From Clostridiales bacterium (GTDB lineage: Bacteria > Bacillota > Clostridia > Oscillospirales > Oscillospiraceae), in assembly GCA_004554585.1 (NCBI GenBank), contig SFLH01000004.1, forward strand, positions 62,001-126,000: a stretch of DNA of 64,000 bases, given 5' to 3'. A program made the position numbers and the translations under genes. Within the stretch, counting starts at the first letter, position 1. Each line of letters begins with the position of its first letter. Of this stretch, positions 33,002-40,740 are shown piece after piece. A model generated the notes under the pieces. That model did no database searches. It was not told the DNA's origin and saw nothing but the letters and a program-made list of their open reading frames with translations.

Positions 33002-33184
33002 ATGTCTGAAATTCATGTGCGCGAGAATGAATCTCTGGAAAGCGCTCTGAAGCGGTTCAAGCGCAGCTGTGCCAAGTCCGGCGTCCTGGCTGAAGTGCGG
33101 AAAAGAGAGCACTATGAGAGCCCCAGCGTGAAGCGCCGCAAGAAGTCTGAGGCAGCGCGGAAGAACCGCAAAAAGTATTATTGA
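33002..33184 (+). CDS. rpsU: 30S ribosomal protein bS21
   Basis: 60 residues, basic: VRENESLESALKRFKR, then SVKRRKKSEAARKNRKK. It has a consensus promoter and a strong terminator of its own. GGAGGGAGG precedes the ATG at 33002. Confidence 0.97.
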   Translation: MSEIHVRENESLESALKRFKRSCAKSGVLAEVRKREHYESPSVKRRKKSEAARKNRKKYY

Positions 33185-33191
33185 TTGCACC

Positions 33192-33226
33192 AAAAACCCT
33201 GTCCGACAACGTCGGACAGGGTTTTT
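33192..33226 (+). terminator. Terminator of rpsU
   Basis: Stem AAAAACCCTGTCCGAC / GTCGGACAGGGTTTTT with a 3-nt loop; it also works in the opposite direction for the convergent gene. Confidence 0.9.
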
Positions 33227-33270
33227 CACTGTCTATCCCTCGGAGTGGATGCCCCTGGCGGGCGGCGAGG

Positions 33271-34086
33271 TCACAGGGCAGGGGCGGCGGCCGCTTCCCG
33301 GTCCCGGCCTGTCAGGTGGGGGAGGAATTCCTCCACCTCGGGGTAGAGCAGGAAGAAGCGGGTCAGGCCGGCCTCTTGGGCGATGGCCCGCTTTTTCAGG
33401 AGGCTCTCCCCGTCGTCAAAGAGGACGAAGTGGGCCCCAGTCTCCCGGCTCATGTAGGTGAAGTAATGAGCGCACAGGTCCTGGGAGAAGAAGATGGAGG
33501 GGTGCAGGCGGTGGATGAGCCGGTCCAGGGTCTCCTGAGAGATGGGCCGGCCCCGGCCTTTCACCGATGGGAGGAAAAAGTCATCCCTGGCCCGGTGCAG
33601 ACACAGCACCAGCCGGTGGGCACCGTAGGTATCCACCGCCTGCTCCAGCCGCCGCCGCAGGGAGCCCCCAGACAGGGCGGAGGAGAGGTAGAGGGCGGCC
33701 CGGCGGGTGTAGTTGCCATAGGACTCCGGCAGGAATAAGGTCCGCTTGCGCAAGGACAGCCCCTCCTCCAGCCCCTGGATCAGCTGGGCCAGAAAGTGGG
33801 TGGGCGGCTGCTCCAGGTCCAGAATTACGCCGGAAAAGTTCCGGGCCTGGCACACGGAGAGGATCTCCCGCACGGTGCGGCGGGGATCGGACCGGCCCAC
33901 AGGGGAGTCATCAACCCCCACCAGCATCAGCCCGCCTTTCACATCGGCGGGCAGAGAGGACTGGCGCAGCTGGCCGGCCTCGTCCAGCCGGTAGGCCATG
34001 TGGGCCAGCGGAAGCCCCCAGGACCGGGCCTGGGTCAGCTGCTGGGGCGGCGTGAGCAGGAACTGCCGCAGGGAAGGATGTGTCAT
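33271..34086 (-). CDS. Conserved-looking hypothetical protein, possible TIM-barrel
   Basis: 271 residues, soluble, no signal peptide or membrane helix. Alternation of beta-like (GLMLVGVDD, FSGVILDLEQPP, RLVLCLHRA, HFVLFDDGES, RFFLLYPE) and helical segments suggests an alpha/beta barrel, perhaps related to glycosidase-like folds (a GVxLDxE element resembles GH18-type barrels), but no catalytic set can be assigned. AAGGGGG precedes the ATG at 34086. It is divergent from yqeG. Confidence 0.65.
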   Translation of the reverse strand: MTHPSLRQFLLTPPQQLTQARSWGLPLAHMAYRLDEAGQLRQSSLPADVKGGLMLVGVDDSPVGRSDPRRTVREILSVCQARNFSGVILDLEQPPTHFLAQLIQGLEEGLSLRKRTLFLPESYGNYTRRAALYLSSALSGGSLRRRLEQAVDTYGAHRLVLCLHRARDDFFLPSVKGRGRPISQETLDRLIHRLHPSIFFSQDLCAHYFTYMSRETGAHFVLFDDGESLLKKRAIAQEAGLTRFFLLYPEVEEFLPHLTGRDREAAAAPAL

Positions 34087-34100
34087 AAAAAGGAACCCCC

Positions 34101-34129
34101 TTGTCCATTGGTTTCCCTTCGTGTATAAT
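34101..34129 (+). promoter_or_regulatory. Promoter of yqeG and the downstream endonuclease gene
   Basis: TTGTCC, 17 nt, TATAAT. Confidence 0.7.
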
Positions 34130-34207
34130 CAGGGGACAGACCGTCCCCCAAAACCAGAAGTCTGGTTCCAGCCTATGCGCTGGGGGGCTTGCTTAGAAGG
34201 TGACACG

Positions 34208-34711
34208 TTGAAATTTCCACTGATCCCCAACTTCTACTTTAAAAGTATTTTTGCCATCGATCTGGCCCGCCTCCAGGCCCGGGGCGTGCGCCTGCTGCTG
34301 GCGGATTTGGACAATACCCTGGTGCCCTACGGGGTCCACACGCCGCCTCCGGAGATTGAGGCCTGGCGGGACGACCTGGCCCGGGCGGGCATCTCCCTGT
34401 TTGTCCTGTCCAACAGCCGCCGGCCCGGCCGGGCCCAGCGCTTTGCCGAGGCCCTGGGGGTCCCCTATGAGGGCCACGCGGGCAAGCCCAAGTCCGGCGG
34501 CTTTCAGCGGGCCATGGGGCGCATGGGCGTCACCCCGGCCCAGACTGCCATCGTGGGGGACCAGATCTTCACTGACATCTGGGGGGGCAACAATGCCGGG
34601 GTCCTCACCCTGTTGGTCCACCCCATCCGGTTTGGCACCATCTTTCGGGTCCTGCGTTACGGCATCGAAACCCCCTTCCGGGCCGGCGCCCGGCCGGGAG
34701 ATGCCCTGTGA
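34208..34711 (+). CDS. yqeG: YqeG-family HAD phosphatase
   Basis: 167 residues. HAD motif I LLLADLDNTLVPYG (nucleophile and acid/base aspartates), motif II LFVLSNSRR, motif III lysine in GHAGKPKSGGF, and motif IV IVGDQIFTDIWGGNNAG. The TTG at 34208 is preferred: it follows AAGGTG by 6 nt and yields MKFPLIPNFYFKSIF, the family N-terminus; an ATG at 34174 would add eleven unlike residues. The family includes phosphatidylglycerophosphatase-like enzymes, but the substrate here is not shown. Confidence 0.9.
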   Translation: MKFPLIPNFYFKSIFAIDLARLQARGVRLLLADLDNTLVPYGVHTPPPEIEAWRDDLARAGISLFVLSNSRRPGRAQRFAEALGVPYEGHAGKPKSGGFQRAMGRMGVTPAQTAIVGDQIFTDIWGGNNAGVLTLLVHPIRFGTIFRVLRYGIETPFRAGARPGDAL

Positions 34712-35577
34712 GGGCCCTCTTCGGCACCGCCGGTAACCCGGAGGCCTTTTACGCGGCGGGGAAGAAGCAGTCCAAGGACATGCCTGCCTGGCTGCGGGAG
34801 AAGGGCCTGGACGCCTATGAGTACCAGTGCGGCAAAGGGGTGACCGTCGGGGAGGCCACCGCCCGGGCCATCGGCCGGGCGGCAGAGGAGGCGGGCATTG
34901 CCCTCTCCCTCCACGCCCCCTATTTTGTCAACCCTGCCAACCCCGACCCGGACAGCCAGGAAAAGACGGTGGGCTATGTCCTGTCCGCCTGCCGGGCGGC
35001 CCAGTGGATGGGGGCCGACCGGGTGGTGATCCACACGGGGGCCCTGCAGAAGCGCACCCGGCAGGAAGCCCTGGCCACGGCCAAGACCTTTTTCCAGCAG
35101 CTGCGCCGCCGGTGCGACGAAGCGGGCTATGAGGACATCCTTCTGTGCCCGGAGACCATGGGCAAGATCAACCAGCTGGGGGACCTGGACGAGGTGCTGG
35201 CCATCGCCGCTGCCGCGGAGAGGCTGCTGCCCTGCGTGGACTTCGGCCACCTCTACGCCCGCTCCCTGGGTCGCCTGGACGGGGAGGAGGCGGTGGAGGG
35301 GATGCTGGACCGGTTGGCGGCGGAAGTGGGGGAGGAGGCCAGTCGCTTCCACAGCCACTTCTCCAAGATCGAGTACACCCCCCGGGGCGGGGAGGCCCGC
35401 CACCTGATCTTCGACCAGCCCTACTTCGGGCCAGACCCGGGCCCCCTGTGCCGGGCCATTGCCCGCCGGGGCTGGGCGCCCCGGGTGATCTGTGAGAGCG
35501 CCGGCACCCAGGATGGGGACGCCCTGGCCATGAAGCGGGCCTATCTGGGTGCCCTGGCGGGAGAGAGCCCCGTGTGA
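34708..35577 (+). CDS. Endonuclease IV-like TIM-barrel (AP endonuclease family 2)
   Basis: 289 residues. Xylose-isomerase-like barrel with the zinc-ligand pattern of endonuclease IV: LSLHAPYFVN, VVIHTGA, LCPETMG, PCVDFGHLYAR, FHSHFSKIEYTP, and ICESAGTQDGDA. The GTG at 34708 overlaps the yqeG stop. The expected role is incision at abasic sites; divergence from Nfo means a sugar-phosphate or other TIM-barrel activity cannot be excluded. Confidence 0.85.
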   Translation: MRALFGTAGNPEAFYAAGKKQSKDMPAWLREKGLDAYEYQCGKGVTVGEATARAIGRAAEEAGIALSLHAPYFVNPANPDPDSQEKTVGYVLSACRAAQWMGADRVVIHTGALQKRTRQEALATAKTFFQQLRRRCDEAGYEDILLCPETMGKINQLGDLDEVLAIAAAAERLLPCVDFGHLYARSLGRLDGEEAVEGMLDRLAAEVGEEASRFHSHFSKIEYTPRGGEARHLIFDQPYFGPDPGPLCRAIARRGWAPRVICESAGTQDGDALAMKRAYLGALAGESPV

Positions 35578-35631
35578 GGGAAAAAAACGGAAGAAAATGT
35601 TCTGGAAAGGGAGCAGAGCGGGGAAAATCCC

Positions 35632-35660
35632 TTGCAAAACCTGGCAAGGTATTGTAAAAT
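35632..35660 (+). promoter_or_regulatory. Promoter of efp
   Basis: TTGCAA, 17 nt, TAAAAT; the leader is about 125 nt long. Confidence 0.7.
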
Positions 35661-35792
35661 AGAATGCGCTTATGAAAAGGAAACGGCTGCAGGACAGCTG
35701 TTTTTGCGGGAGTGGCCCATCAGGGGGCACACCGGAAGAAGGAGCCGTCGGCGCCGTGCCGACAGGCCAATTTTGTTTGGAGGATGAGTACT

Positions 35793-36356
35793 ATGATTTC
35801 TGCCGGCGAATTTCGGAATGGCGTGACCTTTGAGATGGACGGCCAGGTTATGCAGGTGGTGGAGTTCCAGCACGTCAAGCCCGGCAAGGGCGCCGCTTTC
35901 GTGCGGACCAAGATGAAGAACGTCATCACCGGCGCTGTGACCGAGACCTCGTTCAACCCCACCGCCAAGTTTGAGAACGCGTTCGTGGAAAAGAAGGACA
36001 TGGAGTACAGCTACAACGACGGTGACCTGTATTACTTCATGGACCAGGAGACCTATGACATGATCCCCATCGCCGCTGAGATCCTCAGCGACAGCTTCCG
36101 CTTTGTCAAGGAGAACATGCTCTGCAAGGTCAACAGCTACAAGGGCAAGGTGTTCGCTGTCGAGCCCCCCACCTTCGTGGAGCTGGAAGTCACCGAGACC
36201 GACCCCGGCTTCAAGGGCGACACGGCCACCAACGTGACCAAGCCCGCCACCGTGGAGACCGGCGCCGAGATCAAGGTGCCCCTGTTCATCAACCCCGGTG
36301 ACAAGATCAAGATCGACACCCGCACCGGCGAGTATCTGGAGCGTGCCAAGGGCTGA
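35793..36356 (+). CDS. efp: Elongation factor P
   Basis: 187 residues. Relieves ribosome stalling at polyproline. KOW-like domain I with the modifiable loop HVKPGKGAAF (K32 at the tip), then two OB domains (GKVFAVEPPTFVELEVTET...VPLFINPGDKIKIDTRTGEYLERAKG). TTTGGAGG is 9 nt before the ATG at 35793; the ATG at 35784 abuts that site and is rejected. No EpmA/EpmB genes nearby; the modification state is unknown. Confidence 0.97.
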   Translation: MISAGEFRNGVTFEMDGQVMQVVEFQHVKPGKGAAFVRTKMKNVITGAVTETSFNPTAKFENAFVEKKDMEYSYNDGDLYYFMDQETYDMIPIAAEILSDSFRFVKENMLCKVNSYKGKVFAVEPPTFVELEVTETDPGFKGDTATNVTKPATVETGAEIKVPLFINPGDKIKIDTRTGEYLERAKG

Positions 36357-36389
36357 GCCCGGCACGGGAAAGGAAAGGTATCCCTTACT

Positions 36390-36830
36390 ATGACGATTTC
36401 GGAAAAGGTTGCCTATCTGAAGGGCCTGGCTGACGGCCTGGAGCTGGACAAGGAGTCCTCCAAGGAGGGCAAGCTCATCGGCAAGATCATCGACATCCTG
36501 GAGGACCTGGGCTTTGCCGTGGAGGACCTGGAGGTGGAGGTGGAAGCCATCGCCGACGAGATGGACACCATGGCTGAGGACCTGTCTGACGTGGAGTCTC
36601 TGGTCTTTGACGAGTGGGAAGAGGAGGATGACGACTGCGGCGGTTGCTGCTCCATGCTGGACGACGATGACGAGGATACCTTCTTTGAGATCGCCTGCCC
36701 CAGCTGCGGCGAGGACATCGTCATCGACGAGAGCATCCTGGACATCGGCGAGGTCACCTGCCCCAACTGCGGCGACAAGTTCGCCATGGACCTGGTGGAC
36801 GAAGACGAGGAGGGCGAGGACAAGGAGTGA
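36390..36830 (+). CDS. Acidic zinc-ribbon protein with CD1247-type N-terminal domain
   Basis: 146 residues, strongly acidic. Residues 1-60 are helical (TISEKVAYLKGLADGLEL...ILEDLGFAVEDLEVEV), matching a domain seen in clostridial proteins of the CD1247 type. Next come an acidic CGGCC segment and a ribbon ACPSCGED...TCPNCGDKF, then a Glu/Asp tail. It lies 33 nt after efp, most likely co-transcribed. Function unknown; the metal site is inferred from the paired CxxC motifs. Confidence 0.78.
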   Translation: MTISEKVAYLKGLADGLELDKESSKEGKLIGKIIDILEDLGFAVEDLEVEVEAIADEMDTMAEDLSDVESLVFDEWEEEDDDCGGCCSMLDDDDEDTFFEIACPSCGEDIVIDESILDIGEVTCPNCGDKFAMDLVDEDEEGEDKE

Positions 36831-36862
36831 TCCTTGTACAGCCTGCTATTCTGACACACGAG

Positions 36863-36893
36863 AAAAAAGGACGGCATCTGCCGTCCTTTTTTT
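36863..36893 (+). terminator. Terminator of the efp operon
   Basis: A 14-bp stem AAAAAAGGACGGCA / TGCCGTCCTTTTTT with a 2-nt gap and T run. Confidence 0.9.
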
Positions 36894-36949
36894 GTCCCCG
36901 AAAGGCCGAGCCTTCAGGAGGGCGCGGACAAGGCATGGGAAAAAAGTGC

Positions 36950-36978
36950 TTGACAATGATCCGAATTCGGATTATACT
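36950..36978 (+). promoter_or_regulatory. Promoter of the marR-acetyltransferase operon
   Basis: TTGACA, 17 nt, TATACT. The whole spacer is occupied by the first operator palindrome. Confidence 0.88.
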
Positions 36979-36999
36979 ACCGATAATCCGAATTCGGAA
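36959..36999. promoter_or_regulatory. Pair of MarR-type operators
   Basis: ATCCGAATTCGGAT (36959-36972, perfect 14-nt palindrome) fills the -35/-10 spacer, and ATCCGAATTCGGAA (36986-36999) covers the transcription start; the centres are 27 nt apart. The arrangement is typical of autorepression by the adjacent MarR protein. Confidence 0.78.
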
Positions 37000-37017
37000 T
37001 GAAGGAGAGGAGCCCTT

Positions 37018-37461
37018 ATGCCGACAGGACGGGAAGATATCCGCCGCTTGATGATTGCGATCAATCGGGTGGATGAATTGTACTACCAAACCCTGCGCAC
37101 CCGGGGGATCAAGGAGAATGCCTTCGTCCTCTTTTATGCCATAGCGGACGGCAAAGCCTATTCCCAAAAACGGATCTGCCAGGAGTGGGCCATTCCCAGG
37201 ACGACCCTGAATACCATTGTCCAGGAGTATTTGCGGAAAGGGTATCTCTGCCTGGCTTCCACCGGCGGAAAGGAGAAAGAGATCCTGCTGACCGAGGCGG
37301 GAAAAGCCTTTGCCCAAGCGCTCCTGGCGCCCATCTTTGCCGCGGAGGAGAGGGCGATGGCGCCCTTTCGGAAAACCAGCTTGGTGGAGGAGATGGAGGG
37401 CTTTGCCGAAGCCCTGCGGGAAGAATTTGCAAACATGGAACCGCCCACAGAAAGGACGTGA
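37018..37461 (+). CDS. MarR-family transcriptional regulator
   Basis: 147 residues. Winged helix region: FVLFYAIADGKAYSQKRICQ, then WAIPRTTLNTIVQEYLRKGYL and a wing around LASTGGKEKEILLTEAGK, flanked by helical dimerisation segments. GGAGAGGAG precedes the ATG at 37018. First gene of a two-gene operon with an acetyltransferase, with two matching palindromes in its promoter. Confidence 0.88.
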   Translation: MPTGREDIRRLMIAINRVDELYYQTLRTRGIKENAFVLFYAIADGKAYSQKRICQEWAIPRTTLNTIVQEYLRKGYLCLASTGGKEKEILLTEAGKAFAQALLAPIFAAEERAMAPFRKTSLVEEMEGFAEALREEFANMEPPTERT

Positions 37462-37465
37462 GCGC

Positions 37466-38008
37466 ATGAAAGACATTTGCCTGGCGCCGGTCTCCCCGGA
37501 GGAACTGCCGAACTTCAGCCGCGATTTGCAGGAGGCCTTTGGGGTGGCCCTGAGGGAAAAGTTTGGGGTGCAGGAGGAAATTCCCTCTGCCCAAGAGATT
37601 TGCCGCTGCTACCAGGCAAGGGGGGAGCAGACCCATCACCTGCTTTGGCATGGCCGCCGGGTGGGCGGGGCCATGCTCAGGATTGACCCGGCAGGGGGCT
37701 GTAACGCGCTGGATCTATTTTTCATTTCTCCGGAGTATCACAGCCAAGGCTTGGGCCTGGCTGCCTGGAGAGCCATCGAGGCGGCCTATCCCGACACTGT
37801 GGTCTGGGAGACGATCACGCCGTATTTTGAAGAGAGAAACATCCACTTCTACGTCAACAAATGCGGCTTTCACATCGTGGAGTTTTTCAACCCCCACCAC
37901 CTGGACCCGAACCCTCCCCCTCCCACCGATTCGAACGGTGACCCCATACCGGGGGAGGAAACCTATTTCCGCTTTGAAAAGGTGATGCGGCCGGAGGCCA
38001 TGCGCTGA
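37466..38008 (+). CDS. GNAT-family acetyltransferase
   Basis: 180 residues. The acetyl-CoA motif A is present as DLFFISPEYHSQGLGLAAWRAIE, followed by the beta-bulge and Tyr region (NIHFYVNKCGFHIVEFF). The tail is proline-rich (PNPPPPTDSNGDP). It starts 4 nt after marR and is surely co-regulated, so its substrate may be the effector of MarR or a related toxic amine. Confidence 0.85.
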   Translation: MKDICLAPVSPEELPNFSRDLQEAFGVALREKFGVQEEIPSAQEICRCYQARGEQTHHLLWHGRRVGGAMLRIDPAGGCNALDLFFISPEYHSQGLGLAAWRAIEAAYPDTVVWETITPYFEERNIHFYVNKCGFHIVEFFNPHHLDPNPPPPTDSNGDPIPGEETYFRFEKVMRPEAMR

Positions 38009-38043
38009 GCCCCGCTGCGGCCCCAAGAACAGTTGAAACAGAG

Positions 38044-38097
38044 ACACACCGAGCTGGCCATACACCTTTGTGCATGGAACCGGCTCGGTGTGTTTTT
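38044..38097 (+). terminator. Terminator of the marR operon
   Basis: ACACACCGAGC (38044-38054) pairs with GCTCGGTGTGT (38083-38093), with an inner TGGCCAT/ATGG pairing, then six T. Confidence 0.85.
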
Positions 38098-38289
38098 TCA
38101 CTCGCGGGAAGTATCAGGAAGGGGGAGTGTGCAGACGAGAGGGGAGCTGTTGTAGTTTGCGGCCAAAAAGTTATCTGGGTTGGGGATCAAATAGTCGGCC
38201 AGCACGGGTGTTTCTCCAGCGGGGGCGGAGACTTGCCGGCAGACTGCCTCTCCATAGGCGAGGAACCGGGGGTCCAGGGCCGCCTTCAT
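38098..38289 (-). CDS. Small hypothetical protein coupled to padR
   Basis: 63 residues, no membrane helix. It contains VCRQVSAPAGETPVLADYLI. The ATG at 38289 overlaps the padR stop as ATGA, the only support beyond an open frame. It is the last gene of the HAAS operon. It could be a degenerate remnant. Confidence 0.5.
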   Translation of the reverse strand: MKAALDPRFLAYGEAVCRQVSAPAGETPVLADYLIPNPDNFLAANYNSSPLVCTLPLPDTSRE

Positions 38290-38612
38290 CCCGTTACAAA
38301 GCCCAGCACGGAGTTGACTCCGTGGGCGTAGGCGGACCACTCGGCGCTCTCCCGGGCCAGCTGCTTGAGGCCCTTTTGGGTGATGTGGTAGTATTTCCGG
38401 GTCCGCCCGTTGGCCTCGGCCTCATAGGCGGTGACATACCCACTGTTTTCCAGCTTCTTGAGCACGGGATACAAGGTGCCCTCCTTCATCTGAAAGGTGT
38501 GGTCCGAGCGGCGCTCCAGCTCGGTGATCATCTGATAGCCATACAGGTCCTGCCCGCTGAGCAGGGAGAGGACCAGCAGAGAGGTATGGGCCAGGGATTT
38601 CTTCTGTTCCAT
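38286..38612 (-). CDS. PadR-family transcriptional regulator
   Basis: 108 residues. A PadR winged helix: SLLVLSLLSGQDLYGYQMI, MKEGTLYPVLKKLENSGYV, and GRTRKYYHITQKGLKQL. GAAAGGAG precedes the ATG, 20 nt after the preceding gene. In many Firmicutes padR pairs with genes for HAAS-domain membrane proteins; here it follows two such pairs and probably represses the operon at the 45-nt inverted repeat upstream. Confidence 0.92.
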   Translation of the reverse strand: MEQKKSLAHTSLLVLSLLSGQDLYGYQMITELERRSDHTFQMKEGTLYPVLKKLENSGYVTAYEAEANGRTRKYYHITQKGLKQLARESAEWSAYAHGVNSVLGFVTG

Positions 38613-38631
38613 AAAAATAACTCCTTTCTTG

Positions 38632-39336
38632 TTACAGGGAACCGCTGCCGGAGAGGGAAAAGCCCTGGGAGGTCAGGCTGCCCAGACTTTGTCCCTGCCC
38701 GTCCAGCAGGGTGACGGTGCAGTCACCCTCCCAGGCGGTTTCCTCCAGCGGGGCGGCGGAGGCGGAAGCTTCTTCCTCCTGTCGGGGCGGCAGCTCCTTC
38801 CAGAACCAGAAATAGCGGCAGCCGAAGGGGCTTTCCTCCAGAGGGACGGTGGCCGTCCAGGCGTCTGCTGTCTCGGAGGTCAGAACAACGCGGGCCCCCT
38901 GGGGGTGGTCTGTGGTGCCCAGCACCAGGAGGAAGCGGGGGCTGGATGCCCCGTCGGCAGGTTCCAGGATCAGCCGCCCGCAGCGCAGGGGCGCGGCCTC
39001 CTGGGCCGGGTCAAAGGGAGGCAGGCTGCGGTCGAAGGCGATCAGATAGCCGGGGGTGGACAGGAGGCGTTCCAGCAGGCGCTGGTGAAAGCGGACCACC
39101 AAAAGAACATCCTCATTGCCGGCGAGCAGGTAGTCTGTGTCCTGGATTGTGTGGGTTTCCAGCAGGACGGTCTGCTGGGTGGCCTCCCGGCGTTCTGCCT
39201 CCCGGATGGCCTGGGAAGGGGTCAGACAGGGCCGGTTGTCCAGCCAGTACAGCCCCAGGGCCAGCAGAAGGACACACAGGGCTGCAGCTACCCAGCGAAA
39301 GGCCCGCTGCTTGCCGGTCAGACAATGCCGTCTCAT
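38632..39336 (-). CDS. Membrane-anchored protein, second copy (B2)
   Basis: 234 residues. One N-terminal membrane helix (about 13-33) and an extracytoplasmic domain with no recognised family. It begins MRRHCLTGKQ, and the feature SxxQAIREAER aligns with the same region of the paralogue at 40096. The ATG at 39336 overlaps the stop of the HAAS gene (ATGA) behind AGGAGGTGAACCC. Paired with and probably partner to the HAAS protein just upstream. Confidence 0.72.
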   Translation of the reverse strand: MRRHCLTGKQRAFRWVAAALCVLLLALGLYWLDNRPCLTPSQAIREAERREATQQTVLLETHTIQDTDYLLAGNEDVLLVVRFHQRLLERLLSTPGYLIAFDRSLPPFDPAQEAAPLRCGRLILEPADGASSPRFLLVLGTTDHPQGARVVLTSETADAWTATVPLEESPFGCRYFWFWKELPPRQEEEASASAAPLEETAWEGDCTVTLLDGQGQSLGSLTSQGFSLSGSGSL

Positions 39337-40073
39337 GGGTTCACCTCCTGCCAAGGCAGAGAAAGCTCCGCCGAAAACTGGTTCCCGTTCCGGCTAAAAT
39401 GGACGGTGGGGATCGTGCCCCAGGGAAGCTCCCGCAGCTGGTAAAGGGTAAAGGTACGGCAGCTCTGGGTGTCACTCATGGGGGAGTAGTAGGAAAGTGG
39501 GTCATCGCCCGCCGTAAAGGTCAGCCACTGGGAGGCGTCGTTGGGGAACTGAAAGGGGCTGCCGCTGTAGCTGACGGTATAGACGTAGGCGTCATAGGTA
39601 CCATCGTCGTTTCCCACCAAGCCTGCGGCGTAGATGGAGAGAGTGCCTCCACCCGGCAGTACCTCCTGGAGGTCCAGCGGCACAAGCTGGGGCGGAACGT
39701 CTTGGTTCCACTGGAAGGAGAGGGGATCGTACTTGGCCTGATGGTAATGGTACAGGTCCGAAATGGGTTCTGGCAGCCAGAAGAGAATCAGCAGAAGGGC
39801 GATGAGTGCCACACATCCGGCCGCCCGGGTGAGCACCCACCAGCGCAGGGGAAAGGCGGCGCTGAGTTCTTCGCCCACCTGTTTGGGGTCTCCCATGGCC
39901 GCCAGGGCGTGGGCCTGGGCCTGCTCTGGGGGGTAGCCCGCTGCCTCCAGCGCCTCTGCATGGTCCTGCAGGTGATCTTCCAGCTCCCGCCGGACGGCCT
40001 TGCGCTCCTTGGGAGAGGCGTAGCGAAGGCGGGCGGCCACGGTTTCACTGTACTGGCGAAAGTGTGGGTTCAT
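39333..40073 (-). CDS. HAAS / permease-prefix domain membrane protein, second copy (A2)
   Basis: 246 residues. Residues 1-75 form a cytoplasmic helical HAAS-type domain (ERKAVRRELEDHLQDHAEAL, then AQAHALAAMGDPKQVGEEL). One membrane helix lies at ~88-108, followed by an extracytoplasmic domain ending SLPWQEVNP. The N-terminal domain is very close to that of the 40737 gene (HLQDHAEALEAAG identical), showing tandem duplication. Role unknown; the domain is thought to link padR-regulated membrane systems to a signal. Confidence 0.8.
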   Translation of the reverse strand: MNPHFRQYSETVAARLRYASPKERKAVRRELEDHLQDHAEALEAAGYPPEQAQAHALAAMGDPKQVGEELSAAFPLRWWVLTRAAGCVALIALLLILFWLPEPISDLYHYHQAKYDPLSFQWNQDVPPQLVPLDLQEVLPGGGTLSIYAAGLVGNDDGTYDAYVYTVSYSGSPFQFPNDASQWLTFTAGDDPLSYYSPMSDTQSCRTFTLYQLRELPWGTIPTVHFSRNGNQFSAELSLPWQEVNP

Positions 40074-40095
40074 AGAGGGGCCCTCCTTTCCGTGG

Positions 40096-40740
40096 TCAAG
40101 AAGTGGGGATGCCCCGGAGGGCCCAGTGGTCGGACAGGTCGTAGGTCAGCAGGACTTCCCCGGCCCGGTCCAAAAGCCGGAGCTGCTTGGGGTAGCGCAG
40201 AGACTGTTCGGGAGGATTGGGAAGGACTGCCTTGGCCCAGAAGTAGCCCTCTTCCTCTACCGGGGCGGTCAAGCAGGCGTAAGAGGAATCCTCTGTGGAG
40301 TCGGTTTCATCCGGGCTGTCCGCAGCGGCCAAAACAGCGTCCGGCAGGTCGGTCCAGCCGAAGAGAAAGACGGTGTCCGTTTTCTCGTCCTGGTCAAAGA
40401 AGGTCAGCGCCCCGGCCTGACAATGGGGGTTCCCCTTCCCCCGGTCAATGAGGAGCAGGGGCGTGCTGATGTTCCACCAGTTCAAGCGCCAGTCCAGCCG
40501 GTGGGTGGTGACCAGAAAGGCATCGTCGTTTTCCGAAAAAGACAGGGTCACCCCGGCGATGCTCTCCTGGCGCAGCAGATGGGTCTCCTCCAGGCCGCAC
40601 AGCCTTTCTGCCCGACGGATGGTCTGGCCAGGGCTCAGGGAAGTGCCCAGACAAAGCCACGCCAGGGCCAGCACCAGCACGGCGGCCAGCAGCCGCCACA
40701 GGGCGGTTTTTCGACGGGAGCGGGTTTTGATGCGTCTCAT
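40096..40740 (-). CDS. Membrane-anchored protein, first copy (B1)
   Basis: 214 residues. Basic start (MRRIKTRSRRKTALWR), one membrane helix (about 14-34), and an extracytoplasmic domain including SLSPGQTIRRAERL, which aligns with the paralogue at 38632. The ATG at 40740 overlaps the upstream stop (ATGA) behind AGGAGGTGAGCCC; the same 13-nt junction with one change occurs in the second copy. Confidence 0.72.
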   Translation of the reverse strand: MRRIKTRSRRKTALWRLLAAVLVLALAWLCLGTSLSPGQTIRRAERLCGLEETHLLRQESIAGVTLSFSENDDAFLVTTHRLDWRLNWWNISTPLLLIDRGKGNPHCQAGALTFFDQDEKTDTVFLFGWTDLPDAVLAAADSPDETDSTEDSSYACLTAPVEEEGYFWAKAVLPNPPEQSLRYPKQLRLLDRAGEVLLTYDLSDHWALRGIPTS

